Assembly: GCA_030248215.1 (NCBI GenBank)
Contig: JASANG010002266.1
Location: 1 to 64,000 of the forward strand
Reading direction: 5' to 3'
DNA from: Enoplolaimus lenunculus
Lineage: Eukaryota > Nematoda > Enoplea > Enoplida > Thoracostomopsidae
Length of the DNA stretch: 64,000 bases
Shown here: positions 49,546 through 61,735 of the stretch, in pieces
Layout: every line of letters begins with the position of its first letter
Numbering within the stretch: position 1 is the first letter of the stretch
The notes under the pieces: generated by a model
Told to the model about the DNA's origin: nothing
The model's input: the letters and a program-made list of their open reading frames with translations, nothing else
Databases searched by the model: none
Position numbers and translations under genes: made by a program

Positions 49546-50038
49546 ATCGAACAATTTAAAACTAGAAATTAGTATATATTTACACTATTTATTCCTTTCT
49601 TGCAGTACACTACGATACAGATTATATCTGAAATTGTATAAATTCATGTGAGCCGGATGGTAATTTAGAAATGTTGTCAAAATTTGTCTGTTTTCAGTTT
49701 TACACAGAACATTGTCGCCTGAAAAATTAGCCATTAAAATTTGTGTGAAACCGTAGTTGTGTACGTATAGAATTTAGGTAATACCGTTATCTAGTAAGAA
49801 ACAGGTCATTAAATTTAGAATTGGTAAACTAAAAGCATTTTTTTGAAATTATTATTCTTCTTCGACTAAATATTATTATTTAATAAACGTTATCTTGTTG
49901 AATTCAGGCTTAACATTTGTTACACTTGTGTATTTTGGCTTTAAAACACCTTAATTTTTGCTACGAACTGATAGCAAAAATAAATGTGTTTTAATTTGCA
50001 ATAAAAGGCAGTACAGACAAACTGCAAACATTATATAA

Positions 50039-53000
50039 TGCGTCGTCCACAACGACGTGCGTACGGCGTGTGGATTTTTGAAACGTCAATTGACGGTTGA
50101 CGACCACTAGTTTCAAAAATGAGATCGCGTTGACGGCTACTATCAAAATTTTGATTTCCGTTGACGGCTACTGTTTAAAATTTTGCCAATATTAAAGTAT
50201 TTTCAAGATTTGCATCAAAATTTAGAGAGCAGTTGTCAATGGCGTTTCTGATCCTGCTATCGGTTGACACTTGCTATTAAAAACTTGCAAACCCATTGAC
50301 GGTCGCTGTTTCCGTCACAAGTACCCGTTGACGGCTGTTATTCAAGTTTTGCATTCGCATTGACGGTTGCCATTAAAAGATGAATTCATGGTTGATGGTT
50401 GCTGTCTTAACTTTTATTTTCAATTTACGGTTGCTGTCTTAATTATTTTTCAATTGACGGTTGCTGTCTAAACTTTAATTTTTAATTGACGGTGGCCGTT
50501 GTATAAAGAGTTTCAGTTGACTTTTGACTAGGTGTAGGTATATAGAACCAACGGACCCGTAATCAGAGCGGGAGGCGGTGGCTGGGTTTTCCGTGGTAGA
50601 GTTTTACCCACTCCCCCAAAATTTTTTACCTTGCTGTATTTCCTCCTGAAAAACAGTTTTGTATGAACTGGCTACGGGCCAGTTCCTGTTGTACGTCATC
50701 TAAAAATTCGATGCATAACCTTGTATATTGCAAAGAGCATTATATTGCATATGTTGGTATTAAAGCACACTACATAGCACGTCAAAATCAAAACTAATAT
50801 AAAAATTTTTTAAGTTTGTATATACGACAAAGCTTCTATGCCAATATACCAACCAAACTTTGTATATAGCGCTTTTTATATTCATTTTTATTAAACTGAC
50901 ATTGGCATCCTGTCTGGTGGTTATTGAGGGGCCGTGCCCCCAAATCTGGCTGGTGATCCCCCAATAAGTTTCGGCCAGATTGTGATATCTTAAACTGCAT
51001 TTGTAGGACCTACAAAAATTATTTAACGCTCCTCCCTAACTGTAATATTTTGCGGATGCCGCTACTAACTGAGAAGCACTGATGATTGTCCTACTTTGTC
51101 AGTCCTTTGGAATTGGAACAAGAACACACGCTCTAAACACTTAACAAGTTTTTCGCGGTAATTTTTAATTTTCGAAATTAAAAACTATTAAACGGAAAAT
51201 CAAACTATTAGCGATACATGCAGAGTGTTCAAGTCCGGTAAAATGCAGGAATTCATAAAAAACGTCTCAGATCCGGGAAAACAAAGGACAAAGTCCGCGA
51301 ATAGTTGGTACACGAGAAGCGCACTTAGGCGGAAGCGCAGGCCAGCTCTTAGGTCTGCGTAAAATCCACATGTGCTAATGCGGTGTTCACGTAATAACCG
51401 GGGCAGCTTGGGACACGTTTGGTCCCTATTAGATTATTGGGTAACATTTTGTCTGCTTATAAACCCCAAATCGTATTCAAAAATTCGTATTTGTCTGCTA
51501 TTATCATATGTGGATCACCTTTTGTACTTCAATATCATATGATATTCGAGGTATTATCTGCGAATATCATATGACACACTTTCAAATGTCTGCAGACTTG
51601 AGGTAACATACCCAAATTGTCCTGTTGAATATCATATGATACTAGGATTTGAAATTTGAATTTTTGAATTTTGAAGCTGTGGTTCTAAGCGATTTTGTGT
51701 CGGAAACGATTTTCAGGCGTGTATTTAGTATTTAAAGCACATTTGCGCCGCTGCCGTCCAACTTTTTATTAATTTATTAGTACCCAAAGGTTACACTGTC
51801 CCGCTGAATATCATATTATGATATTCGTTGAAATTTTGGAATATCATATGATATTCGCATAAATGTCCCACAGTATCACGTGACATACCGTCCCTTGTAC
51901 ACAGAGATCATTTCAGAGCGGTGGTTTGTAAGCTAATGTCACATGGCATTTGAGTTTTGTCTGTTCCCCCGATATGAGTGCTCGAATTTTAACGTTGATG
52001 TCGAATCAACATGGGACAAACCGTGTCCCTCTGCCCCGGTTATAACGTGATCCCCGCATAACTGCTATTATTGATAATAAAATAAGATACATATTTATCA
52101 ACAATAGATACGTGTATTGAATTGTGCCATAAAATCAAGAATATAAGTATTATTCTATTGGGCTGTCGTGGCACTGAATTTTGATTTTTGTAAACTATTT
52201 TAATGTTCAGACTTACTTACCGTAGGAAAATGCTATCAGTCCAAAATTTAGATGAAAAATTGTGAGTGCTGCAACAGATTCAAAGTTTCCTGTGCGCATA
52301 AAGGTGCTCAGTTGAGCAAAATTTGTCTAATTTTTACGAGTATATTAACTTGTCATACCTTGTAAAAACATATTTGAAACATTTACTGAAAGTTCATTTT
52401 TTGACCGTTAATCTCGCTGAAAGCTGATAGTTTTTGCCAGGCGGACCAATTTACCTGGAGCAGGCACAATTGAAAGAATTGTTGGTGTATCTCTTTTAGT
52501 AAGTTGTTTTTGAAAGTGTTCATTTCTGTGGACCAAAAGAATTTAAAAAATGTCGCAATTTTACATTATTTGATAGGTACTTGTTGAATAGTTAAACAAA
52601 ATGATACCGATTCCTAACTTAGATACAAAATTGTGAGTGCCGCACCAAATTCGACGTTTCTAGAGTACATGGAGGTATTCAATTGACCAAATTCGTCTAA
52701 TTTTTATGAGTATAATAACTACTCATATTATGCAAACAAACAAAATGAAATATTCGTTGAAAATTTGTTTTCAGCTTAATAAAAATACAAATTTTGGCTC
52801 TGATACCTGTTTGGGGTAAGGCTTGAGTGGCTCACTTTACACCCGAAAGTGCTCGTCTCCCAAAAATTTAAAATTAATGTTTTATTGCCTCAGGAGCTAC
52901 TTTAGCACCTTGACGGTAACAAATCAATATGGCATTTTTAAATTATTTTTACACGATTTTTCAACTAAATGAACCAGTGGCAGAGGCATCTGAACGAAAC

Positions 53001-53846
53001 CAACAACAGGAATTAAGCAACTTCACAACGAAGCAAGTGTGAGCTCAGGTAAACGTAAGCTTAGCTTTATCTCTTTACAAAGTTATTGTTTTAAAAGTCT
53101 GAATTAGGGGCTTTCCCCATTGCCCATGCCGTAAACCCTATTGGCAAACGCAAATTGACTGTTACCCCGCATTGTTGTAAATAGTCCAATGTTTAAAAAT
53201 TTGCCGGGCTTGCTTTTATATATGCTGTTTTATATAGCTACCTTTAATAGTTAACCTACAATTCTCCTTGGGGAAGCAAAATTTTTTCAAAAAAAAGCTG
53301 AAGAGGAAAAGGCTCAAGCAGAGGTAGGTAGGTCTGTGCTTAGCTTGCTTACGTGTAGGCAAGCCTTTTCTTAATCTTAAACGTAAATGTGGGGAGAAGC
53401 GTATCTGATCGCCCCCATTTTGGTTCCAATTCGAATTTCGTGTTCAGCTGCCTCTTTCTAAAAACGTAGCCAACACGCCAACACTTGGTTGTTACATTGT
53501 ATTATATACGTAATTTTTCATTTAAGTGTTATGTAAAAAAGTTTTATATAAACATTTATCAGAACGGTGCATGCAAGCGGTGGGGTTGCCATCGAAAAAA
53601 TGGTTTCTCCGTCAACGCTTGCTATATGCAACCAAAGTAGCCGTTGACACCTGCTGCGCAGAAATTTTTTTTCGTTGACGGTTGCTAGTTTAAGAATAGT
53701 ACAGCAACCGTCAACTGAAATTTTAATTTGGATAAAAATACTTTTAATTGACGACTGCTATCGACAAATGAAAATTTGTTGAGGGCAACCGTCAATTGAA
53801 GTTCCAAAAATCCACACAGCGTACACACGTTACTGTGGACGACGCA
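50039..53846. mobile_element. 3.8-kb PIF/Harbinger-like element with TAA duplications
   Basis: The ends TGCGTCGTCCACAACGACG and the inverse CTGTGGACGACGCA share about 40 bp. TAA lies at 50036-50038 and 53847-53849. The paralogous units 1 and 3 give the empty site, TATATAAATCTGTG, so the insertion is exact. Subterminal regions are made of repeated TTGACGGTTGCTGTC words (50085-50530), with inverted forms at 53600-53800. I see no transposase frame; the middle is largely AT-rich with a nested MITE at 51379. Confidence 0.85.
51379..52058. mobile_element. 680-bp TGCGGGGTTCACG MITE, full copy, nested
   Basis: Starts TGCGGTGTTCACGTAATAAC and ends GTTATAACGTGATCCCCGCA, with TAA on both sides (51376-51378 and 52059-52061). 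It contains at least five ATATCATATGATATT-like palindromes. It is the best-defined copy of the family seen at 21172, 30199 and 47121. Confidence 0.82.
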
Positions 53847-53953
53847 TAAATATGTGAAATATTTACCAATTTAACCAGTGAAATGTTCGCGAAATTCAAT
53901 TTTTGCGTATATTTTGCACCAGTTGTATTTTGGATTAAAAATAAACCGTAAAA

Positions 53954-53972
53954 ATGAAATTTTTGTTGGTTA
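53954..53972 (+). pseudogene. Truncated exon 1 left behind the transposon
   Basis: ATGAAATTTTTGTTGGTTA matches the first codons of the family signal peptide and then joins abruptly to TCAGGCTTAACATTTATTAC, which is promoter sequence of the next copy. The break is a tandem-duplication join; the fragment cannot code a signal peptide. Confidence 0.8.
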
Positions 53973-54101
53973 TCAGGCTTAACATTTATTACACTTGTGT
54001 ATTTTGGCTTTAAAACACCTTAATTTTTGCTACGAACTGATAGCAAAAATAAATGCGTTCTAATTTGCAATAAAACTGGGTGCAGACAAATTGAAAACAT
54101 A

Positions 54102-54110
54102 TATATAAAT
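54102..54110 (+). promoter_or_regulatory. TATA box of gene C
   Basis: TATATAAAT, 110 bases upstream of the ATG. It lies in the duplicated, uninterrupted promoter. Confidence 0.65.
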
Positions 54111-54211
54111 CTGTGAAATATTTACCAATTTAACCAGTGAAATCTTCCCAAAATTCAATTTTTGCGTATATTTTGCACCAATTGTATTTTGGATTAAAAA
54201 TAAACCGAAAA

Positions 54212-56338
54212 ATGAAATTTTTGATGGTTACATTTCTTGCCGCTGTTGTATTCTGCGTGGTATATGGTAAGTTCAAAGTTATCGTTAATTAGCTAGTGGG
54301 TTTGGCAGCAGGACCTTCGAAGGCGCTAAGGACAAGGTAGGTACTGTCTGGACACAGTGTCTGACAATACGAGTTACTTCGAACAGACCTTGCATAATCG
54401 CTAAGCAAAGTTCCTTCGAACAAACTTTGTGTTATGAAATAAGCTGAGTCCCTTCTGACAGACTCTGGACATAACAGTTGTCCTTTAAATAACGTGTTGA
54501 CAATTTAACAAGGGTATGGACGGCAACGTCACCAAGCATAGCTCGTTTAGAGAGAGTGCGAGTCTACACGGGATATGAGTGACATTTGTACATGTAATTT
54601 GGAGCAATAAATCAACAGACTTAGGGGCTCGTATATCTGGACAATTTTTTACAGTAGCGTAGATAGTAAAACGTGGATGACCCATAAGGCTATGCGTTAG
54701 GATTAGCCTACAATTAAGCCTGTAAACCTCCCAGATAATCGGGGGTAGGGTATTAAAGCTAGAGGACCAGGCGAGTTCATCCCTTACTGGTCTTAGCCTG
54801 TAGGTACGATCTCTGAGTTTGTACGATGAAGCCCGTCGAACTCGCAATTCAGTACTGAAGGCAGTTAAAACTTTATTAATACTTTGAAACGTAAGAAATT
54901 AAGTAAATTCAAGAACAAAACAATACGGAAACAGAAATACAAATAACGAAATACAAGTAAAGATATACCAGTAAAGAACCACTTAACCCTTTCTCACATG
55001 AATATTTTCTATTTCCCCTGAGACCTACTTTTATTCTAGGATTCGAACTCCCGTGACTGGACTGGGAGGCGTACACCATCACCACTCAGCTATAAGAGCT
55101 TGACGCTCGAGCCCGAGGTGGCTCTCACGTCCTGCGGTGATTTAATACAATGCATACGTGTTGCAATTGTTAAACACGGTGCGATATATACTATTTAACG
55201 CATATACACTGCGCTGAGTTGCCTACAGGCAACTCAATGTGAGAAGGGGTTATAGGTAGTAAACTGAAAATTTTTCGCTTAACCCTTTCTCACATAAATA
55301 TTTTGTATTTCCCCTGAGACCTACTTTTGTGCTAGGATTCGAACTCCAGTAACTGGAGTGGGAGGCGTACACCATCACCACTCAGCTATAGGAGCTTGAC
55401 GTTCGAGCCCAAGGGGGCTTGTTGCAATTGTTAAACACGGTGCGATATATACTATTTAACGTATATACACTGCGCTGAGTTGCCTACAGGCAACTTAATG
55501 TGAGAAGGGGTTAAACAGAATCTAACTTAGAATTAGACTGATACGAGAATTAAGTGTAATTCTTCAAAACACATTCGGAATTAAACTGTATTCTGTAATT
55601 CCTAGACACGGTTCATATCACCAAAAGTAAAAAATTTGCAGATAAATAATTTTCTGCTCAATTCACATCCTCGCACTGAAATGTTTAATGGTTTAAGTTT
55701 TAAGCTTCTAGCTTATGTAATTAACTTTTTAATTTTAAATTGACAAATGCTTCTTCTTAGGACGTAGGTATACGTCATTTATCGTTTAACTGAACTTAAT
55801 AGTAATTGTTCTAATTTTCAAAAACGATATTTTTATACTTTTCAAATTTTCACTCCGTTTTATTCAATTAAGTCAGAAAAATATTGGTTTACTATTAATA
55901 GGATTGCATTTTTCAGTAATTTCTTCCAAATTGGCGACCTCAACATTATTTCAACGACAAAAGTTTGCTTTGTTTCCGGTTTCAGCATTATTTGCGGACC
56001 TTTGGTAGGGATACGTGTGCATTTTTACGCCCAATTCAGCAATTTGGGTTTCGGTGTTTGTAAGAGTTCTTGTCTTGAAATGAAAACCATTTTGTTTGTT
56101 TATTCTTTCATTTTTGATGTATTCGGTTTTAGGCGACATTGAAGAATGTGTCAAAAATTGCACAGGGGATTTCATGGACGCAATTCAATCGTTTGAAATA
56201 GGAACGATTTGCACTGGATTTCATACGTGGGAAAGCTGTATTAAAGGCTGCCCACAAGGCGAACTAGTTTGGGCAATTGCAAAAGAACAGGATCCAACAA
56301 GCTTTAACGAACTGTTTCAAACTTGTCCGGCGTTTTAA
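54212..56338 (+). CDS. Small secreted six-cysteine protein (family member C)
   Basis: Exon 1 (54212-54266) codes for MKFLMVTFLAAVVFCVVYG; exon 2 (56133-56338) follows a 1.9-kb phase-1 GT-AG intron. 86 aa. The mature part starts DIEECVKNCTGDFMD and has the family cysteine spacing C-x3-C-x16-C-x8-C-x3-C-x24-C. Compared with gene B, 18 of the 68 exon-2 residues differ, mostly before the WESCIKGCPQGELVW block, and no cysteine changes. At the base level 21 changes alter the protein and 2 are silent. The intron begins with MITE-derived sequence and holds two piggyBac-like MITEs (54987-55510). The 3' flank carries the same stem-loop as gene B at about 56424. Probably secreted; function unknown. Confidence 0.87.
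54987..55249 (-). mobile_element. piggyBac-like MITE with tRNA-type promoter, copy 1
   Basis: TTAA at 54983-54986, left end CCCTTTCTCACATGAATATT, right end AATGTGAGAAGGGG followed by TTAT. Read on the minus strand it carries TATAGCTGAGTGGTGATGG and GAGTTCGAATCC, the A and B boxes. Units 1 and 3 have the empty site CCACTTAAACAGAAGC. Confidence 0.8.
55283..55510 (-). mobile_element. piggyBac-like MITE with tRNA-type promoter, copy 2
   Basis: TTAA at 55279-55282 and 55511-55514, ends CCCTTTCTCACATAAATATT and TTAATGTGAGAAGGGG. It has the same orientation as copy 1, separated by about 30 bases. A and B boxes are as in copy 1. It lacks a short segment next to the tRNA-like part. Confidence 0.8.
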
Positions 56339-57459
56339 ATAGAACATTTATACCATGATTTTCACACATTAATACATCATGTCGTCTCATAGGTTGTTAA
56401 AGGAAGTGAAATAGGACAAGATATTCGGCGGAAGGCCGAATCTGCGGTCACCGCTAGCCAATTTAAACAGACTTGCATTTATCTTCATAGTTTAAATTCA
56501 GGGAAACTCCTAAATTTGCCGACATTACTCCGTTTTCAAAAGCATTTTAATTGAATTTAAAACATTGATGCGTTTTTATTGTGAATTCAGTTCAAATTTG
56601 GGTTTTTACTGCGCGAAACGGTTGATTTGTGACAAAAGTTCTATCGAACACCGATTTAAAATAGCGATAATTTAAAATTCGTCAAAGAGATACAGCTTAC
56701 GAAGTGTGATCATAATTTTTTCTACACAAGTATAAATCTGTATTAAAAATTTACAATGGTCCGAAACCTGTAAAGTTTCCGCAAGTCGAACTTTTTATGA
56801 AAATTGATTTTTATTTATGCCCTATGTGAATAACGCTATAATAAACATTCCATTCGAAAAATTTTAACGTTTCAAAAACATTTTGTTTTATTTTATATTA
56901 ACAAATGCGGTTTATTTTTAATCTACTGACAGGATTAAAGAACTCGGTATCATGGGAATTTATTCGGATGATTAGCAAAAATTTTACTGACTAATTCCGA
57001 GTGTACTTGCATGTTATGTTTAATTAGAAATTGTCTAAAGTTGTGAACCTACGAGTATTAACGATCAAACGGACGGTTGAAACTGCAGCTGTACTTTCGT
57101 CGCAGCAGGTAGCAATGTGTAGATGAGCATAAAGTTACCGAAGGTGAGCAACAGACTGGCTACACAAATGGGAATCAAAGTCTCATACGCCACCATTTTA
57201 TTCTCCTAAATGCAAGCAAGCTAAGCATTTTATTCAAGTTTTGCAATATTTTTTGTTACATAAAACTTCAGAGATGGTAGTCACAGTACATGTTTACGAT
57301 GCGTATGAAAATAATTGCAGAAATTTAAAATATTATTGCTGGTAACTACAAAATTCCAGTTTCAAATATTATGTGGGGTTAACTTTCTAGCTGGGGATAC
57401 CTGTAACACGTTTTGTCCCTATTGTCAATAGAGGTATCATGTGAGGAATGTTGATGCGC

Positions 57460-57907
57460 TACTGTATTGACCCCAAAAAGAGAGGGAGGGGTAATAAGAA
57501 GGGGTCCTCATTTTGAGTCCGAATCAATTGGAGTCCGCATTCCTAATCAGAGTCCGCAAGCGAACAGAGTTCGTAAACCCTAATTAGAGTCCATAAATGT
57601 CAAATAACCCTAATTGTAGAGCATAAATGACTCCAGGACCAAATAACTTGAGTTCGAAACTTTAAAGCGTACTTAAATTTTGAAAGTACATTCCTAATTA
57701 TAACATTGTATTATCACTCAAGCTGTTGACACAAGAGAAATAAAGGTTTTATTCAACGAATAATTGAGTACCGGATATATATCAGTAACGACGGACGGCG
57801 GAGCGTGGGTTAAAAATAAATAACAGTCTGTAACCGAATAACAAGGGGGGTACCCTCCGGAGAGGCCAAATAAATATCAGTCCCCCGTTTATTCGGGTCA
57901 CTACAGT
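57460..57907. mobile_element. TACTGTAGTGACCC MITE, unit 2 copy
   Basis: Duplicate of 45572-46020 carried by the tandem duplication. Same ends, few changes. Confidence 0.7.
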
Positions 57908-58853
57908 ATTAAATTCCAGAAAATTTCAGTTGCCTGCTAAACTTACGTGATATTCACATATGATGCTCGAAATATTGTCTGTCAATATCATATTATGTCA
58001 TGTTTTAAAGTGTCTGCAAGATTGTGGTAAACTAGCTTGAATGTCCATGATAAAATTTGAAATTTGAATTATTTGTACTGGGTAATATATTTAAAGAACA
58101 TTGTCACTGGAAACACAAAAATAGAAGCTAATTCAACATTGGTTATCATTTAGTGTACATAATATACTGGCCCAAACACCCAACCAAAAGGGGAAAAGGG
58201 GGAGGACCTATCAAAATATTAGGTAACATTTTGCCTGGTTGTCAACCAATACCACATTCCAAAAACCGCATTTATCTGCTAGTATCAAGTGTAGACCATA
58301 CCTGTTTGAAAGATGTATACACACGTAGTACAGAAGCTAGTTTCCGGGTATGCCGAGTGTCATACGATACTGACACACAAGTTAGTGTCATATGACATTA
58401 GCAGACGGGGTCGAAAGGTTTCAGTTAGGCTGTCGAGCATCTTGCTGAGCTATGGTATTATTACCAGCGTACTTTTGGTGCGAAAATTTTTATTTTGGTG
58501 GGAAAATTTAAATTTTGGCGAAAAAATTTAAATTTTGCTGGAAAAATTCAAAAATCGGCATGATGAAAATTTTGGCGCGAAACTTTAGATTTTAGCGAGA
58601 AAATTAAAGTTTGACGGGAAATTCAAGTTTCGGCAAAAATTAGAATTTCAGCGGTAAAATTCAAATTTCAGCGGAAAATTCAAATTTTGGTTGGTAATTT
58701 AAATTTGGCTGGAAAATTTTAATTATCATGTGATGTTTATAAAGCTGTCTGTCGAACGTCAAATATATTTGCACTAAACTTAGAACATAACATGATAATT
58801 ACTATACGTCCTATAATATCATGTGACACAAGCACACGCGTACGTTTAGCTGA

Positions 58854-59846
58854 TGCGGGATTCACGTCATAACCGGGGCAGCCGGTCGCTCTTTGCCCAT
58901 GTTGATTCGACGTCACCGTTCAAATTCGAGCACTCATCGGGTGAACAGACAAACCTCGAATGGTGACATTTACTTATAAACCTTTTCTCTCAGATCAATG
59001 TGTGCAAGATCGGTATGTCACGTGATACTAAGGGTTACTTATGCGAATATCATATAATATTTCAAAATTACAACGAATATCATGTGATGGTATTAAGCGC
59101 GATAGTATAATCTTTTGGTGCTTGTAAATTAATTAAAAGTCGGACGGCAGAGGCACAGATGTGCTATAAAATACCAAACACACGCCTGGAAATTCGTCTC
59201 CGACAAAAAATCGCTTAGAAAAACAGTACCATAAATCAAAAAATTTAATTTCAAATTCGAGTATCTTATGATATTCAACAGGACAATTTGAGTGTGTTAC
59301 CTCAAGTATGTAGACATTTCAAAATATATGAATATGATGTTCGCAGACAATACGTCAAACATCATATGACATTGAAGGACAAAAGACGAACTGCACATGA
59401 TGATAGTAGACAAATACGTCGTTTGAATATGATACTGGGTCTATTAGCAGGCAAAATGTTATGGGTCATCCACCTTATAATTCGCGCGCTATGTAAAAAT
59501 TGGTCCAACCCGGTAAGGATCTGTGTACAAATCGAGGCAGCAACTGGAGTCGGGACAAAAGGTAAAAAATTAAGCAAAATAGATATGTATATTAGTGTTT
59601 GTGTTGTTGCTATGTATGTTTGCGATGCTATATGAACACAGTGCAATATGTCTTTACGTCCTTGGTAGGGACTACCGGACTTTATAGTGGTCTCGTAATA
59701 GAGTGTTAAAACGACGTCGGGCCTTACTCAGACCCAGACATTTTTTGCAATAGCGCGTGCAGTATAACGTGGATGTTCCATTACCCAATAGGCTAATAGG
59801 GACAAAACATGTCCCAATCTGCCACAGTTTAAACATGAACCCCGCA
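58854..59846. mobile_element. Nested TGCGGGGTTCACG / GGGTCATCC MITEs, unit 2 copy
   Basis: Duplicate of 47121-48146. The inner element starts after ATGTTA with TGGGTCATCCACC near 59460. The 115-codon plus-strand frame here (59288-59635) crosses MITE boundaries and is not a gene. Confidence 0.65.
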
Positions 59847-60470
59847 CGACTTCGGAGGTGGCGGGGTTTGTACATCAGTGTGAAATGATATTCATTCGCG
59901 CATCACGTTTTATAGCTGGGGCAGCGGGGAACACGTTGTGGCCCTATTACAATAGCGGTTGTCATTTTGTCTGCTTGTTGATCCGCTATCAATTTCAAAA
60001 AATTTAAATTTCAATTTTATCGATGCCAACACCGATGCCGATTTTTATCCACAAAATTTGCCCAAAACTATGCCGAATTTAATTTTAATGTGCGATACTA
60101 AAGAACAGATACAATTCTACACTACGTAACTCACTGTGAAGACTTAAACCGTAATTATAAATGTTTTACTTTAGTAAGAACAATATATTTCAGTTAATAT
60201 TTTTCACTCAAACGCAAGAGATAACAATATTCCTGATAAGACGAACTGATATACACTAACAAGTAAGATTAGTTGCATTCAAATTTACTATGTGCAAAAA
60301 TGTGTTGGCAAAGAATCAGCAATTTTTCTGTTGTGCCTATGCCGATACTCGTGAAAAGTGCCTATTAAAACCGATATCAATTAATCGGCAATTTCGATAT
60401 TTATTGTAAAATTTCAACAAGCCAGTTTACCCTTTCTTCCACGCTAGTGAAGTTGTGCTACTTGCGATTA

Positions 60471-60606
60471 AGGGTAGCGAAATGCTTGTCGTACGGCTTC
60501 ATTTGGTACCGTCTGTCACTGTCCGTCACCGTCCGTCACCATACAATATCGTAGGTGAGTAATTCACGTAGACGTCGTCGGGCGTCATCAAAAGTATAGC
60601 GCCACA
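60471..60606. mobile_element. GC-rich MITE, unit 2 copy
   Basis: Duplicate of 48771-48906, essentially identical. Confidence 0.6.
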
Positions 60607-61726
60607 ATTACACGGATACTTTGTACTCACCGCAGTGCCGGTTGCTCATTGGTTTTTAAGGTTTTCGTGCCAAGTCGAATTTTAGTAGAAGACTTCTTGG
60701 TTAATCCACACGAAGAATATTCCAGCAATTTGGCAATCGGTTGTAGGTGAGAAGTTTTCTTGCCTGACTGAAAGTCAGTTTTCCAGCTAAATCTACACTG
60801 TACTTAGAATTTTTAATTGTAAGCTGTAATTTGCGAGTGAGAATATTTTACTTCATTTGATTTTTTAAGTACCGTGCAAGTTTTATTGTGAGAAACGTAG
60901 GGATTTCACTTGTTTTGGAAACCACGACCTTCGAAATGCATAACCCGGAGTGTCGACTATATTCATTTAATAGTTCTTTCTGTCTCAAAATGAGTTATAG
61001 CAACTTATATCATAGCTATTAGCATTAAACATTAATTAACCCACCGTTGGTTGAGATGATGCTTTACTCTGAATTGAGTTGATTCCAGGTAAGTTGATTA
61101 ATTAACGTTTGTTGAGTTTATTCTTTACTCTGAGTTTAGTTAATCAAGTGTGAGTTGATTAATTAAATTTAGAGTAAGTTGAATCAACTTAGAATTCTGT
61201 GTTAAGCGGGTTGAACTTTTGAGTTATAATTAACTCAGTGTAATCGAACAATTTTAAACTAGAAATTAGTATATATTTACACTATTTATTCCTTTCTTGC
61301 AGTACACTACGATACAGATTATATCTGAAATTGTATAAATTCATGTGAGCCGGATGGTAATTTAGAAATGTCAAAATTTGTCTGTTTTCAGTTTTACACA
61401 GAACATTGTCGCCTGAAAAATTAGCCATTAAAATTTGTGTGAAACCGTAGTTGTGTACGTATAGAATTTAGGTAATACCGTTATCTGGTAACAAACAGGT
61501 CATTAAATTTAGAATTGGTAAACTAAAAGCATTTTTTTGAAATTATTATTCTTCTTCGACTAAATATTATTATTTAATAAACGTTATCTTGTTGAATTCA
61601 GGCTTAACATTTGTTACACTTGTGTATTTTGGTTTTAAAACACCTTAATTTTTGCTACGAACTGATAGCAAAAATAAATGCGTTTTAATTTGCAATGAAA
61701 CGGGGTGCAGACAAATTGAAAACATT

Positions 61727-61735
61727 TATATAAAT
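61727..61735 (+). promoter_or_regulatory. TATA box of gene D
   Basis: TATATAAAT, 119 bases upstream of the ATG. Confidence 0.65.

Larger units (their letters stand above)
41586..49643 (+). repeat. Array unit 1 (contains gene B)
   Basis: The unit begins TCATGTGAGCCGGATGGTAA; the same words start units 2 (49644) and 3 (61341). 44447-49620 is nearly identical to 56338-61320, apart from small indels and a replaced stretch near 46300-46600. 41586-44060 corresponds to 61341-64000. The arrangement shows tandem duplication of gene plus flanks. Confidence 0.85.
49644..61340 (+). repeat. Array unit 2 (contains gene C)
   Basis: The same unit as 41586-49643, lengthened by a 3.8-kb transposon, a 258-bp local duplication of promoter and exon 1, and two piggyBac-like MITEs. 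It lacks an 0.8-kb part of intron 1 that is present in units 1 and 3. Confidence 0.85.

Noticed and set aside
50039-53846. An autonomous transposase gene within the 3.8-kb element
   Set aside because: No frame with DDE-type or DNA-binding motifs was seen; the interior is AT-rich, with a nested MITE and short repeats.
59288-59635. 115-codon plus-strand frame, also at 47556
   Set aside because: It crosses the border between two MITEs and consists of palindrome repeats.
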